Shown: positions 8,601-15,474, counted from the first letter of the stretch. The stretch is DNA of 39,441 nt from Chitinophaga pinensis (GCA_945872355.1 CAMBZU010000026.1:1-39441), one strand, 5' to 3'. Made by a program: numbers and translations. Notes: a model not told the origin generated them from the sequence alone.

Positions 8601-9145
8601 TATTTCGAGACCCCACCGCCTGTTGTGCCGAACCAAAGGTTTCCGGATTTGTCTTCTAAGATGCATGATATATTTCCTTGCTGTAAGCCCTGTAGTTTAC
8701 TAAAAGAAGAAAAAGACTGAGGATTGTTGTCGTTTATGTGTGGATCTTTGGCAAGGGTTACTTCGGGTATCCCTGCCACAAAAGGGCTGTCAATGGCAGG
8801 TACTATTTTGGGTAAGGAAAACGTATCGGTTCCGGGTGTGATCATGCGGAGCTTTGTTTCATCTAACATCACCACCATGCCTTGCCCTACCGGATGCACA
8901 TTGGTATTGGTTGGAACTACCTTAGGTTTAACAACAGGTATCTTTTTTAGTTTGCTTTCGTCAACCAAAATTACCTTTGGCTCAGCCATACTATCTTTGG
9001 GTACCATATAACCTTTGGCTTCTACTAATTTGGGTGCCAAGGTGTTTCTATTGGTTTGGTTTTGTGGTTTGTTACATGCTGCAACAAATAAAAGTATCAA
9101 ACAAAGTACGAAGTAATATTTTTTGATTTTATTTAATTTTTTCAT
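5627..9145 (-). CDS. Lipoprotein-type receptor: beta-propeller, Y_Y_Y domain, membrane segment, adenylate cyclase
   Basis: Numbering from a TTG at 9148, residues 1-25 form a lipoprotein-like signal (lipobox near VAAC at 22-25). I prefer the ATG at 9145, which gives the charged start MKKLNK. Residues 160-688 hold twelve propeller units with GNLWFG motifs, about 760-890 a further unit and a Y_Y_Y domain, 899-917 a membrane segment, 920-965 a coiled coil, and 990-1170 a class III cyclase domain. Both metal aspartates are present (D1000 in FTDFKGF, D1044 in TIGDAYM), with K1040 and D1113 that select ATP, and the transition-state pair N1120 and R1124 (VNTASR). It should therefore make cAMP as a homodimer in answer to an external or periplasmic ligand bound by the propeller. 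A lipid anchor plus an inner-membrane helix is unusual. The ligand is unknown. Confidence 0.93.
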   Translation of the reverse strand: MKKLNKIKKYYFVLCLILLFVAACNKPQNQTNRNTLAPKLVEAKGYMVPKDSMAEPKVILVDESKLKKIPVVKPKVVPTNTNVHPVGQGMVVMLDETKLRMITPGTDTFSLPKIVPAIDSPFVAGIPEVTLAKDPHINDNNPQSFSSFSKLQGLQQGNISCILEDKSGNLWFGTTGGGVSKYDGQRFTHFTDKQGLSNNFVRCILEDKFGNIWFGTAGGGVSKYDGQRFTHFTDKQGLSNNVVLSILEDKSGNLWFGTEGGGVSKYDGQRFTHFTDKQGLSNNNVSSIIEDKSGNIWFGTNGGGLSKYEPSKIEGQVGRFTHFTDKQGLSNNFVSSILEDKKGNLWFGAWGGGVTKYEPSKIEGQVGRFTHFTDLQGLSNNVVLNILEDKSGNLWFGTNGGGVSKYDGQRFTHFTDQQGLCNNVVLSILKDKSGNLWFGTWGGGVSKYDGQRFTHFTDKQGLSHNDVRSILEDKSGNIWFGTRGGGVSKYEPSKIEGQVGRFTHFTDQQGLSNNDVRSILEDKYGNLWFGTNGGGVSKYEPSKIEGQAGRFTQFTVKQGMSHNDVYSILEDKSGNLWFGTVGGGVTKYEPSKIEGQVGRFTQFTVKQGLSHNDVRSILEDKSGNLWFGTNGGGVSKYEPSKIEGQVGRFTHFTEQQGLSNNFVLSILEDKSGNLWFGTRFGLAKLTMSSLVVLSDNVKYGKIDEDPILFKNYLYEDGFYGIGCNGNSICQTQDGTIWIGANDRLTAFHPKGDETDTLPPNIQLTSIALFNENIPWVNLENKKDTNILLGNGMSVGDFEFDGITKWYGLPEHLSLAYNNNYLTFNFIGITQKQSKKVKYHYKLEGLDENWSALTSRTEAAYGNLPQGTYTFKVKAMNSEGFWSKPFEYSFTIRPPWWKTWWAYGLYFISILSSALYYIKWREKALIQRQAELEITVEERTAEVVAEKKEVEKQKAVVEKEKKRSDDLLLNILPQEVADELKEKGSAEARLIDEVTILFTDFKGFTQLSDKLTPKELVGEINECFSAFDHIMGKYGVEKIKTIGDAYMAAGGLPTSNTTHAIDVLNAAIAIQRYMYEYNTKKAAEGKLLFEIRIGVHSGPVVAGIVGVKKFAYDIWGDTVNTASRMESSGEVGKINISGATYELIKDKIICSRRGKVFAKGKGEIEMYFVESIL
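7085..8671 (-). repeat. Near-identical propeller blade repeats, 126-bp and 147-bp types
   Basis: Inside the cyclase receptor gene eleven full units and one partial unit follow each other without linkers. Units 1-3, 6 and 7 are 42 residues (126 bp) with KYDGQRFTHFT; units 4, 5 and 8-11 are 49 residues (147 bp) with KYEPSKIEGQVGRFT, an in-frame 7-residue expansion. Units differ by only a few residues, and DNA identity between them is visibly high (for example CCGAACCAAAGGTTTCC recurs). Such identity implies recent duplication or ongoing gene conversion, and makes the copy number liable to change or to be mis-assembled from short reads. Confidence 0.95.
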
Positions 9146-9159
9146 CAACCAAATTTAGA

Positions 9160-9167
9160 CAAATATA
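9160..9167 (-). promoter_or_regulatory. Putative -7 element of the cyclase receptor gene
   Basis: On the minus strand 9167-9160 reads TATATTTG, a full match to TAnnTTTG, 14 bp before the ATG at 9145. A second match (TAAATTTG, 9157-9150) overlaps the leader. No clear -33 box was seen. If used, the mRNA would have a very short leader, which also argues against a start upstream of 9148. Confidence 0.4.
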
Positions 9168-9659
9168 AGCAGTCTGGAATTTTAGAATCATCACTTTAGC
9201 TTTGCTGCTAAGATAAATATTTTTCATGAATTGCAAATGCTCATTACGAGGCATTGAAGCATGCCACGCCAGGTAAATTCGCCACAAAAAAACACTCAAC
9301 AGCTTGGTTGTTATTCAGCAAACTTATATGTGTTAGGTTACACCAGCTATAATAGAACCAATTCAAAATGGCTTAAGTGCTTAAGATTGAAGTAAAATGA
9401 TTTGAGTAAGTTTCTAATGCGATTGGGGTTTAATTGTTGACTATACATATTCATGCCTAGATGTCAATTTTTTAGTATATTTGGTGCGAACGCTTTTAAT
9501 ATAATTTAGATTTATGGCCTACATTAGCTATGCCTGCTATTGTTGTGGGCGAGTTTAAGAAAAAAAACGAAATAACGGAATTACACATAAGCGAGCAAAA
9601 GCAACTTTAAATGCATCTTGACAGTTCCTTTTATTGGTAACAAAAATTATTGCCAGAAA
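9168..9659. other. Intergenic stretch before the accessory small-gene region
   Basis: About 490 bp with no convincing gene. It holds phrases such as ACTCAACAGCTTGG (9295-9308) followed about 30 bp on by GTGTTAGGT, which loosely resemble the R-box pair RYYYAAC/GTTRRRY of integron attC sites. It also holds TTGACAGTTCCTTTTA at 9618-9633, repeated almost exactly at 10969-10984. No tRNA or protein family was recognised. Confidence 0.3.
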
Positions 9660-9679
9660 AGTGGAGTCCAGAACCCACT
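9660..9679 (+). repeat. Small hairpin repeat, copy A
   Basis: AGTGGAGTCCAGAACCCACT: arms AGTGG/CCACT with a 10-base loop, flanked by A-runs. The same arms and nearly the same loop recur at 10262-10281. Each copy lies about 50-60 bp before the start of a small gene (9728 and 10339), so it would sit in the leader of each mRNA. Confidence 0.6.
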
Positions 9680-9727
9680 CAAAAAAACGGGATATAACTA
9701 AAAAAAGTGGCGACTACGCAAAACAAA

Positions 9728-10234
9728 ATGAAAAAAACAATGACAATCCTAAGAGCAATGGTAATATTTGCTCTATTCTTTACCTCTTGTAAAACAGTTC
9801 AAGTAGCAAAATTTACTTCTGTAGAAAACTTGTATCAACTTAAACTCAATTCTTCGTTAGAAGAAGTTATTTCATTGTTAGGCTCAAAACCGTACAATAT
9901 TTTAAGTAATCAAATGGATGGCTATACAATTTTTACATACAAATACAAGTTTGTTGAAAGAAATGTTAATCCAAAATTAATTAACTCAAGAGGCGGAGAA
10001 ACAACTGGTACAGAAGTTTACAATGGAAAGGAACAGACAGTATTTATGTTTTTTAAAGCAAATAAGCTTGAATCATTTGTTACAACTGATGGCAGAAAAG
10101 ATAGCCCAGCATTGATTGTCTTAAATAACACATTATACTCAATAACTAAAGACAAAGAAAAATATATAATTGTTCCAACAACATCTGAAGAGCCTAAAGA
10201 AAGTTTAAATCCTTTTAGTAAAAAGAAGAAATAA
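9728..10234 (+). CDS. Hypothetical lipoprotein, possibly BamE/SmpA-like fold
   Basis: From the ATG at 9728 the protein has 168 residues and begins with a lipoprotein signal (MKKTMTILRAMVIFALFFTSC, lipobox FTSC with Cys at about residue 21). An upstream in-frame GTG at 9707 would add seven residues before the signal and is less likely. After the lipid anchor, VENLYQLKLNSSLEEVISLLGSKPYNI resembles the leading motif of BamE/SmpA-type domains (short helix pair before a small sheet), followed by strands. The C terminus is basic (NPFSKKKK). Family membership is tentative and the role unknown. It lies between two copies of a small hairpin repeat. Confidence 0.7.
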   Translation: MKKTMTILRAMVIFALFFTSCKTVQVAKFTSVENLYQLKLNSSLEEVISLLGSKPYNILSNQMDGYTIFTYKYKFVERNVNPKLINSRGGETTGTEVYNGKEQTVFMFFKANKLESFVTTDGRKDSPALIVLNNTLYSITKDKEKYIIVPTTSEEPKESLNPFSKKKK

Positions 10235-10261
10235 AACTAAAACAGGAATAAAAGTAAAAAA

Positions 10262-10281
10262 AGTGGAGCCCAGCAACCACT
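10262..10281 (+). repeat. Small hairpin repeat, copy B
   Basis: AGTGGAGCCCAGCAACCACT: same 5-bp arms as the element at 9660-9679, loop changed at a few positions, again preceded by a run of A. It lies 57 bp before the DUF805 start at 10339. The conservation of arms and length suggests a shared cassette boundary or leader structure. Confidence 0.6.
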
Positions 10282-10338
10282 CAAAAACTTAGAGAGATGA
10301 AAAGCCATAAGAGTGAGAAAAAAATAAAAATAAAAATT

Positions 10339-10710
10339 ATGAATTGGTATTTACAAGTGTAAAAAAAGTACGCTGAATTTGGCGGAAGAGCAAGAAGAAA
10401 AGAATATTGGATGTTCGCTTTATTCAATATTATTTTTTTTATTGTAGCAATGATTTTGGATAATGTTTTTGGTACTACCATAGGAGCGCTTCCTTATGGT
10501 GTATTTTATTATCTTTATGTACTTGCCGTATTATTACCAGGTTTAGCTGTTGCAGTAAGGCGCTTGCACGATGTTGGCAAAAGTGGTTGGATGATGCTGA
10601 TTGTTTTAATCCCTATAATTGGAGCAATTTGGCTATTAGTTTTAATATGTACTGACAGCCAAGCGGGAAGTAATAAATGGGGTGCAAATCCGAAGGAGGT
10701 TACACTTTAA
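10339..10710 (+). pseudogene. DUF805 membrane protein interrupted by an in-frame TAA at codon 8
   Basis: ATG at 10339 gives MNWYLQV, then TAA (10360-10362), then in the same frame KKYAEFGGRARRKEYWMFALFN and the rest of a DUF805 protein with several membrane segments and the family signature RRLHDVGKSGWW-like (RRLHDVGKSGWM). The family start is typically MNWYLxVLKKYxxFxGRARRxEYW, so TAA stands where TTA (Leu) is expected: a single-base change. The reading frame from the ATG at 10411 is open to 10710 (99 residues) but would lack the conserved GRARRxEYW start. It may be a fresh pseudogene, a gene rescued by re-initiation, or a base-call error. Confidence 0.85.
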
Positions 10711-10729
10711 ATAAAACCAGCCAATAACA

Positions 10730-10841
10730 GCGGGTTTAAGAAATTGAAGGCGAAGTACTTAAATGAACATTTGTGCTTCGTATCAAGTGCATTGATGGGG
10801 TACATTTTTGTGCCTATTAATTGCCAACTTCTTAAACCCGC
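10730..10841. repeat. 112-bp imperfect palindrome after the DUF805 gene
   Basis: Arms GCGGGTTTAAGAAATTG (10730-10746) and CAACTTCTTAAACCCGC (10825-10841) pair over 17 bp with one mismatch. The 78-base centre holds a further pair, CGAAGTAC / GTGCTTCG. Size and position, directly after a small gene, recall integron attC sites, but the R-box GTTRRRY was not found at the end. Two competing short hairpins follow (AGAGCTT/AAGCTCT, 10857-10881; GCTCT/AGAGC, 10877-10891). Confidence 0.75.
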
Positions 10842-10930
10842 AAAAGGCAGGACAAAAGAGCTTTAAACAGAAGTAAGCTCTGCTGGAGAGCAACTTGCTA
10901 AGATTACACTTGATGAACTTTAAAAATGTC

Positions 10931-10967
10931 ATATCAATGGATTATAAACAATATAATCCATTGATAT
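10931..10967. repeat. Perfect 16-bp hairpin
   Basis: ATATCAATGGATTATA (10931-10946) pairs perfectly with TATAATCCATTGATAT (10952-10967) around a 5-base loop. It is followed by TTTGACAGTTC, not by a clean T-tract, so an ordinary terminator is possible but not compelling. The region 10711-11017 has no gene. Confidence 0.85.
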
Positions 10968-11078
10968 TTTGACAGTTCTTTATACCTCAAAAACTTACAC
11001 CTAGTAAATCAAAAACAATGACATTAATTAAGAAATTTAACTGCCAAAAAATAGACAACCTATTTCAGTACAATACAT

Positions 11079-11276
11079 TTGGAAAATAATTCATTCTTGA
11101 ATCAAAAAATAATCAAGATAATTGATATCAGAAATGAAAATGGATTTATAATGGCGAAAACAAATCTTATGGGAGAAGATACTGAAGAGTATAGAGTTAC
11201 TTATTTTGATGATCAGAAAATAATTCTTATGTACAGAGATAAGCACAAAATATACAACTTTATTTTGAAAAGATAA
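11079..11276 (+). CDS. Small hypothetical protein, start and frame uncertain
   Basis: A 65-codon frame begins with TTG at 11079. TACATTTG at 11074-11081 is a -7-like box that would overlap this start; if it is a promoter, the ATG at 11151 (41 residues) is the more likely start. An ATG at 11018 opens another frame (MTLIKKFNCQKIDNLFQYNTF) that ends at 11089; joining it to this frame by one base near 11080 would give about 86 residues, so a frameshifted gene is possible. The C-terminal half (EEYRVTYFDDQKIILMYRDKHKIYNFILKR) has strand-like composition. No family recognised. Confidence 0.35.
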   Translation: MENNSFLNQKIIKIIDIRNENGFIMAKTNLMGEDTEEYRVTYFDDQKIILMYRDKHKIYNFILKR

Positions 11277-11402
11277 ATTTGTGAAACAAAGAGAATAAAC
11301 CTTACCACAACAGCGTGCAAGTGCCAACTAAAGTTATACTATACTTTAAATGCAACCGCTAGCTGCCAGTTTAGTGCAAATTTTGAAAGTTGTTTTTCTT
11401 TT

Positions 11403-12500
11403 TTAAGCTGCCAAAATGGGTGGCTGTCCTAGCACTTTTAATCTTCTTATATGAGAAGAAAGCGCCTTTGCAAATGATGGTTTTAAATTATAGGTATAAC
11501 CAAATTCTTTTGCTGTCCTTTCTACTATTGGTGCTATTTTCTGATAATGAACGTGAGAAATGTTAGGAAACAGATGATGTTCAATCTGAAAATTTAATCC
11601 GCCAACATACCAGTTCAAAAAACGATTGTTTCTTGCAAAGTCTGAGGTAGTGTGCAGTTGATGAACAGCCCATTCATTATTAATTACCCCTTGTGCATTT
11701 GGCATTGGCTCTTCAGCACCTTCAACTACGTGAGCCATTTGGAATATCGTACTCAAAATAAATCCTGCTGTCCAATGCATCATTAAAAATCCAATTACAA
11801 CTTGCAACCAGCTAAAGCCTGTAAATAGTATAGGTAACCCTATAATCACAAATAGATAAATGAGCTTAAAAACAACCATTTTAATATATTCAAAGCTTGG
11901 GTTGAAATTAAATCTTCGAGTAATTCCTTCTTTATTATAAAATACTAATTGTGTAAAATCCTTAACTAATTTAGAAAGTGTCATTAATCCGTAAAAGAAA
12001 AATGCGTGAATGTATTGATAATGATGTATTTTTCGAAGTGGGGCATTTTCGGACAATCTAATTGGTCCTCGAGATTCAATATCTTGGTCGTATCCCTCAA
12101 TATTGGTATAGGTGTGATGCAAAATATTATGTTGTATTTCCCAGTTAAAAACATTAGCACCTATTAAGTATAATGTTCCACCAAATAATTTATTTACCCA
12201 TTCTTTGTTGGAAAAAGAATGATGCACAGCATCGTGCATTGTACACATACCAATGCCAGCAGAACCAATGCCCATTATTACTGCAAGCACAAAACCTAAC
12301 AATCCAGTTATCGGCACTATGAAAATAATTATAAAAGGAACAATATATAAGATAAGCATTACTGTGGTTTGAATTGCTAATTCCAAATTACCTTTAGTAG
12401 AAAGTCCTCTTTCTTTGAAATAATTGTTTACGTTTTTCCTTACTGCTAGTGCAAATTCCTGTTGGTTTTTATCATTAGAAACAAATTTTATTGTTTTCAT
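11403..12500 (-). CDS. Membrane fatty acid desaturase (acyl-lipid / linoleoyl-CoA desaturase type)
   Basis: 365 residues with the three histidine boxes of membrane di-iron desaturases: HDAVHH (89-94), HNILHH (124-129) and QIEHH (305-309). Hydrophobic pairs lie at about 45-85 and 205-255. The QxxHH third box is typical of front-end and delta-5/6 type enzymes, which add double bonds to acyl chains of membrane lipids using oxygen and reduced ferredoxin or cytochrome b5; no cytochrome b5 domain is fused here. The gene is alone on its strand, followed by a hairpin-rich region, and its own -7 box lies 20 bp upstream. Probably involved in membrane fluidity, as in cold response (inference). Confidence 0.93.
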   Translation of the reverse strand: MKTIKFVSNDKNQQEFALAVRKNVNNYFKERGLSTKGNLELAIQTTVMLILYIVPFIIIFIVPITGLLGFVLAVIMGIGSAGIGMCTMHDAVHHSFSNKEWVNKLFGGTLYLIGANVFNWEIQHNILHHTYTNIEGYDQDIESRGPIRLSENAPLRKIHHYQYIHAFFFYGLMTLSKLVKDFTQLVFYNKEGITRRFNFNPSFEYIKMVVFKLIYLFVIIGLPILFTGFSWLQVVIGFLMMHWTAGFILSTIFQMAHVVEGAEEPMPNAQGVINNEWAVHQLHTTSDFARNNRFLNWYVGGLNFQIEHHLFPNISHVHYQKIAPIVERTAKEFGYTYNLKPSFAKALSSHIRRLKVLGQPPILAA

Positions 12501-12520
12501 ATTAATTAATATTTTTTTGA

Positions 12521-12528
12521 CAAAAGTA
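12521..12528 (-). promoter_or_regulatory. Putative -7 element of the desaturase gene
   Basis: The minus strand reads TACTTTTG (12528-12521), a full match to TAnnTTTG, 20 bp before the ATG at 12500. Confidence 0.45.
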
Positions 12529-12629
12529 GTTACCAGCTTACAAAGTTTATATGACGCTAATCATAATGAAAAAAAGAATGTATTGAACGTTTCATCTAAA
12601 AATTAAAAGCCCCAAAACTAAATATTAGT

Positions 12630-12637
12630 TATGTTTG
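12630..12637 (+). promoter_or_regulatory. Putative -7 element of the hydrolase gene
   Basis: TATGTTTG fits TAnnTTTG and is 37 bp before the ATG at 12675. A transcription start near 12644 would fall after the TTG at 12639, which supports the ATG start. Confidence 0.45.
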
Positions 12638-12674
12638 CTTGTACTTTGACAATTACTTTAAAACGATAAATAAA

Positions 12675-13697
12675 ATGAAAAAATATATTTTTTACTTAGC
12701 CATTTCTTTAATAACATCTTTTACACTTCATTCATGTTCAAACAAAGCTGATAAGACTTCAACAGCAACATCCTACTATACAAACTTGGATAGAGGTATT
12801 CAAACAGGAGGAATTAAAATTATTCCGATTACAACACCAAAAGGCAAATTTAATGTGTGGACAAAACGCATTGGCAATAACCCTTCCATGAAAGTCTTAA
12901 TTTTACATGGTGGACCAGGTTTGTCACATGAAGCTTATGAATGTTTTGAAAGTTTTTTACCAAAAGAGGGTATTGAGTTCATTTATTACGACCAGCTTGC
13001 AAGCGGCAATTCAGACAATCCGAAAGACACCTCTTTATATGACCTATCACGTTTTGTTGAGGAAGTAGAACAAGTTCGTATTGCCTTAAATTTGGATAAA
13101 AGCAATTTCTACTTGTATGGGCATTCTTGGGGTGGAATTCTAGCTATGCAATATGCCCTAAAATATCAATCAAATATTAAAGGATTAATTATTTCGAACA
13201 TGATGGCAAGTTGTCCGGAATATGGAAAATATGCTAATGAAGTTTTGGCAAAACAAATGCCACCTGCCGTTTTAGATACAATAAGGATGTTAGAGAAAAA
13301 GGGGGATTTTCAGAATCCAAAATATATGGGATTGTTACTTCCAAATTTTTATGCAAAACATATAATACGATTAGCTGAATGGCCAGAACCACTTAATAGA
13401 ATGTTCGGAAAATTAAACAATGAACTTTACGTAAATATGCAAGGCCCAAGTGAATTTGGTGTTGCAGGAAAATTAGCAAATTGGGACTTTAGCAATGAAT
13501 TGAAAAATATTAAAGTTCCAACGCTAACAATTGGTGCAACCTATGATACAATGGATCCCAAGCATATGGAGTGGATGAGTAAACAAATGCCAAGTGGCCA
13601 ATTTTTGCTTTGTGCAAACGGTAGCCATTTAAGTATGTATGACGACCAAGAAGCTTATTTTACAGGACTAATAAAATTTATCAAAAGTATAAATTGA
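12675..13697 (+). CDS. Proline-iminopeptidase-like alpha/beta hydrolase, lipoprotein
   Basis: 340 residues from the ATG at 12675; the lipoprotein signal MKKYIFYLAISLITSFTLHSC ends with lipobox LHSC (Cys21). HGGPG at 78-82 is the oxyanion-hole motif of proline iminopeptidases, GHSWGG at 149-154 holds nucleophile Ser151, and Asp291 (or Asp294) and His318 (NGSH) complete the triad. Family members of this type release N-terminal proline or other residues from peptides. Being a lipoprotein, it would act on the outer face of the inner membrane or on the outer membrane. An in-frame TTG at 12639 was rejected because it precedes the signal sequence and lies at the promoter. Confidence 0.9.
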   Translation: MKKYIFYLAISLITSFTLHSCSNKADKTSTATSYYTNLDRGIQTGGIKIIPITTPKGKFNVWTKRIGNNPSMKVLILHGGPGLSHEAYECFESFLPKEGIEFIYYDQLASGNSDNPKDTSLYDLSRFVEEVEQVRIALNLDKSNFYLYGHSWGGILAMQYALKYQSNIKGLIISNMMASCPEYGKYANEVLAKQMPPAVLDTIRMLEKKGDFQNPKYMGLLLPNFYAKHIIRLAEWPEPLNRMFGKLNNELYVNMQGPSEFGVAGKLANWDFSNELKNIKVPTLTIGATYDTMDPKHMEWMSKQMPSGQFLLCANGSHLSMYDDQEAYFTGLIKFIKSIN

Positions 13698-13731
13698 CAA
13701 ATATAGTTGGACATTACCATTATAAGTTTGA

Positions 13732-13971
13732 AACAAGTTTGAATTTTTAGCTACGCTTTCTCAGCCAGCGCAACATTATTTTGAGTTACAATCAAATAAT
13801 GATATCATCAACCAAGTTTTAATTTATGACATCAATGGAGCGCTTATTAATCAATATCAAATCAATAATCAACATGCACAAATTGATATTCAATTGTTGA
13901 GCGCAGGGATATATTTCATTCAAGCTATTTGTAATTCAAAAACTGAACATTTTAAGCTTGTTAAACAATAA
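13732..13971 (+). pseudogene. Orphan T9SS C-terminal sorting domain, gene remnant
   Basis: A frame open from 13732 to the TAA at 13969-13971 encodes a Por secretion-system tail: SQPAQHYFELQS (where YPNPA... is expected), IYDINGALINQYQ, then LLSAGIYFIQA and a basic end HFKLVKQ. There is no start codon or signal peptide, and stops occur just before (13723, 13729). T9SS tails are always at the end of a large exported protein, so this is what remains after the body was deleted or decayed. It lies 34 bp after the hydrolase gene and before the next gene. Confidence 0.85.
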
Positions 13972-14039
13972 TTGATTTTGGTTCTTTTCAATTTTGTGAA
14001 TTAACTTGCGTTATTTCAATTAATCAAACCTATTATTAA

Positions 14040-15236
14040 TTGAAGAAGACATTCATCTTAAGCCTTTTGTTTTGCATTGCATACAACATCAAAGCGCAAG
14101 TTACATCAAATCTCTATTTAAAAGATGGTACCAATTTTAAAATACAAAAAGGCTTTGATTTAGACAATGACTCTATTAGTTTTCAGTTGCAAAATAAATC
14201 CTGCATTAGAATTGCTTTTACAGATTTATACAAAATAGTTTTGTGTGAAAATAGTGCAAAAATACCAGATACTTTGCATACAGTGACTTTAGTTACAGGT
14301 TTTAAGTATGCTGCCACCTACGCTGTTAATTTTAATAATGGAACAGTAAATTTAAAACTATCCAATGGAGAAGTTAAAAACGTGCCCATTGAAATGATTA
14401 GCAGTATCCAGCCTATTGAAAGTAGGTATTTTACTAAAGAATATAATAAGCCAGGATTTAGTATTGGCGCAAATGCTTTATTTTTAAGTCCATTTGATAA
14501 CCATGCCGTTGGTTTTGAATTGAGTGCTTATCAGAGATTGAATGATCTTTTAGATCTTAATTTATACACAGGCATCTATTTAACAAAGGTGAATTCAAGC
14601 GCTTTTCCAGAACTTGAACATTTAGAGAATAATAATTATATCCCTAAAACAAAACATCAATACAGATATAGTAGGACACTATTCTTTGACGACTATGATA
14701 AAATTGTTCGTACAGGGAATTTATATAAGAATTTGTATTTTGCAGGTGCTAAAACGCATTTTTATCTATTCGGTTATAATATAAAAAATTACCTTGGATT
14801 GGGTTTAAATTATTATTTTGGGGAAGGGAAAACCTCTTTGCATACTGAAACTAAATCTTTAGAATTTAATAGGATGATTAGCGTATACGACTCATTAAGT
14901 AATACTGAGGCCATATTGGATGAACCTGTAATTGCAAAGTCTATACAGACCAGCACTTTTACACGAAAACCATTTAGTGTATTGAATGTATCTTATAAAA
15001 TTAAGTACTGGATAAATGATAAATGTTTTTTAACCAATGAAATAGGTTTACTTTATGGAAGCATGAAAATTAAAATTGATTACTATCAAGACACATATTA
15101 TACCTATACACAAGGTAATTACTATCAAGATGAAACAAGCAGCAACTCAAAATATAATTACGATACTAAAATACCCTTTAACCAGATTTACTTGAGCATT
15201 GGCGTATATTTTGTAAATAAAAAAAATAAGCAGTAA
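14040..15236 (+). CDS. Hypothetical outer-membrane-like protein with TTG start
   Basis: 398 residues with a signal peptide (about 1-19, ending IKAQ). The first half has short beta repeats (LYLKDGTNFKIQKGF, NFNNGTVNLKLSNGEVKNVPIEMISSIQP), the second half amphipathic strands such as LGLGLNYYFGEG and IYLSIGVYFV, as expected of an outer-membrane barrel. The start must be TTG at 14040: the codon before it is TAA and the signal peptide begins immediately (KKTFILSLLF). Family not recognised. It is transcribed towards the ribosomal operon, which is on the other strand. Confidence 0.7.
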   Translation: MKKTFILSLLFCIAYNIKAQVTSNLYLKDGTNFKIQKGFDLDNDSISFQLQNKSCIRIAFTDLYKIVLCENSAKIPDTLHTVTLVTGFKYAATYAVNFNNGTVNLKLSNGEVKNVPIEMISSIQPIESRYFTKEYNKPGFSIGANALFLSPFDNHAVGFELSAYQRLNDLLDLNLYTGIYLTKVNSSAFPELEHLENNNYIPKTKHQYRYSRTLFFDDYDKIVRTGNLYKNLYFAGAKTHFYLFGYNIKNYLGLGLNYYFGEGKTSLHTETKSLEFNRMISVYDSLSNTEAILDEPVIAKSIQTSTFTRKPFSVLNVSYKIKYWINDKCFLTNEIGLLYGSMKIKIDYYQDTYYTYTQGNYYQDETSSNSKYNYDTKIPFNQIYLSIGVYFVNKKNKQ

Positions 15237-15420
15237 CTATAATCACGAATTGAATTGTAGTTTTACCAATGATAAATTACAAGGATTAAAAACAAACGCT
15301 CATGCTTAATTTGCGGGAGTATTTGTTTTAAAAATAAATATTTTAGATATGTTTCAGTCGTAAATAATTTGGCAAAAGTAAGCCAAGTTTAGCTTAGCGA
15401 TGCTTTCCTTTATTTCATAA

Positions 15421-15449
15421 AAAAAGCCCCCTTATTCAGGAGGCTTTTT
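15421..15449 (-). terminator. Terminator of the thrS-infC-rpmI-rplT operon
   Basis: AAAAAGCC pairs with GGCTTTTT around CCC TTATTCA GGA, 26 bp after the rplT stop on the minus strand. Symmetric A/T flanks mean it could also end transcription from the plus-strand gene at 14040. Confidence 0.8.
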
Positions 15450-15474
15450 AACCAATTATTAACTTGTTTAGAAT

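Noticed and set aside
9146-9148. TTG start of the cyclase receptor
   Set aside because: The next codon is ATG and gives the normal lipoprotein start MKKLNK.
9707-9727. GTG start of the BamE-like lipoprotein
   Set aside because: It would add residues before the lipoprotein signal; ATG at 9728 fits better.
10730-10841. A true integron attC site
   Set aside because: Arms pair well, but no GTTRRRY R-box with matching RYYYAAC was found at the ends, and no integrase is in the window.
12639-12674. TTG start of the hydrolase
   Set aside because: It lies at the -7 box and before the lipoprotein signal that starts at the ATG 12675.
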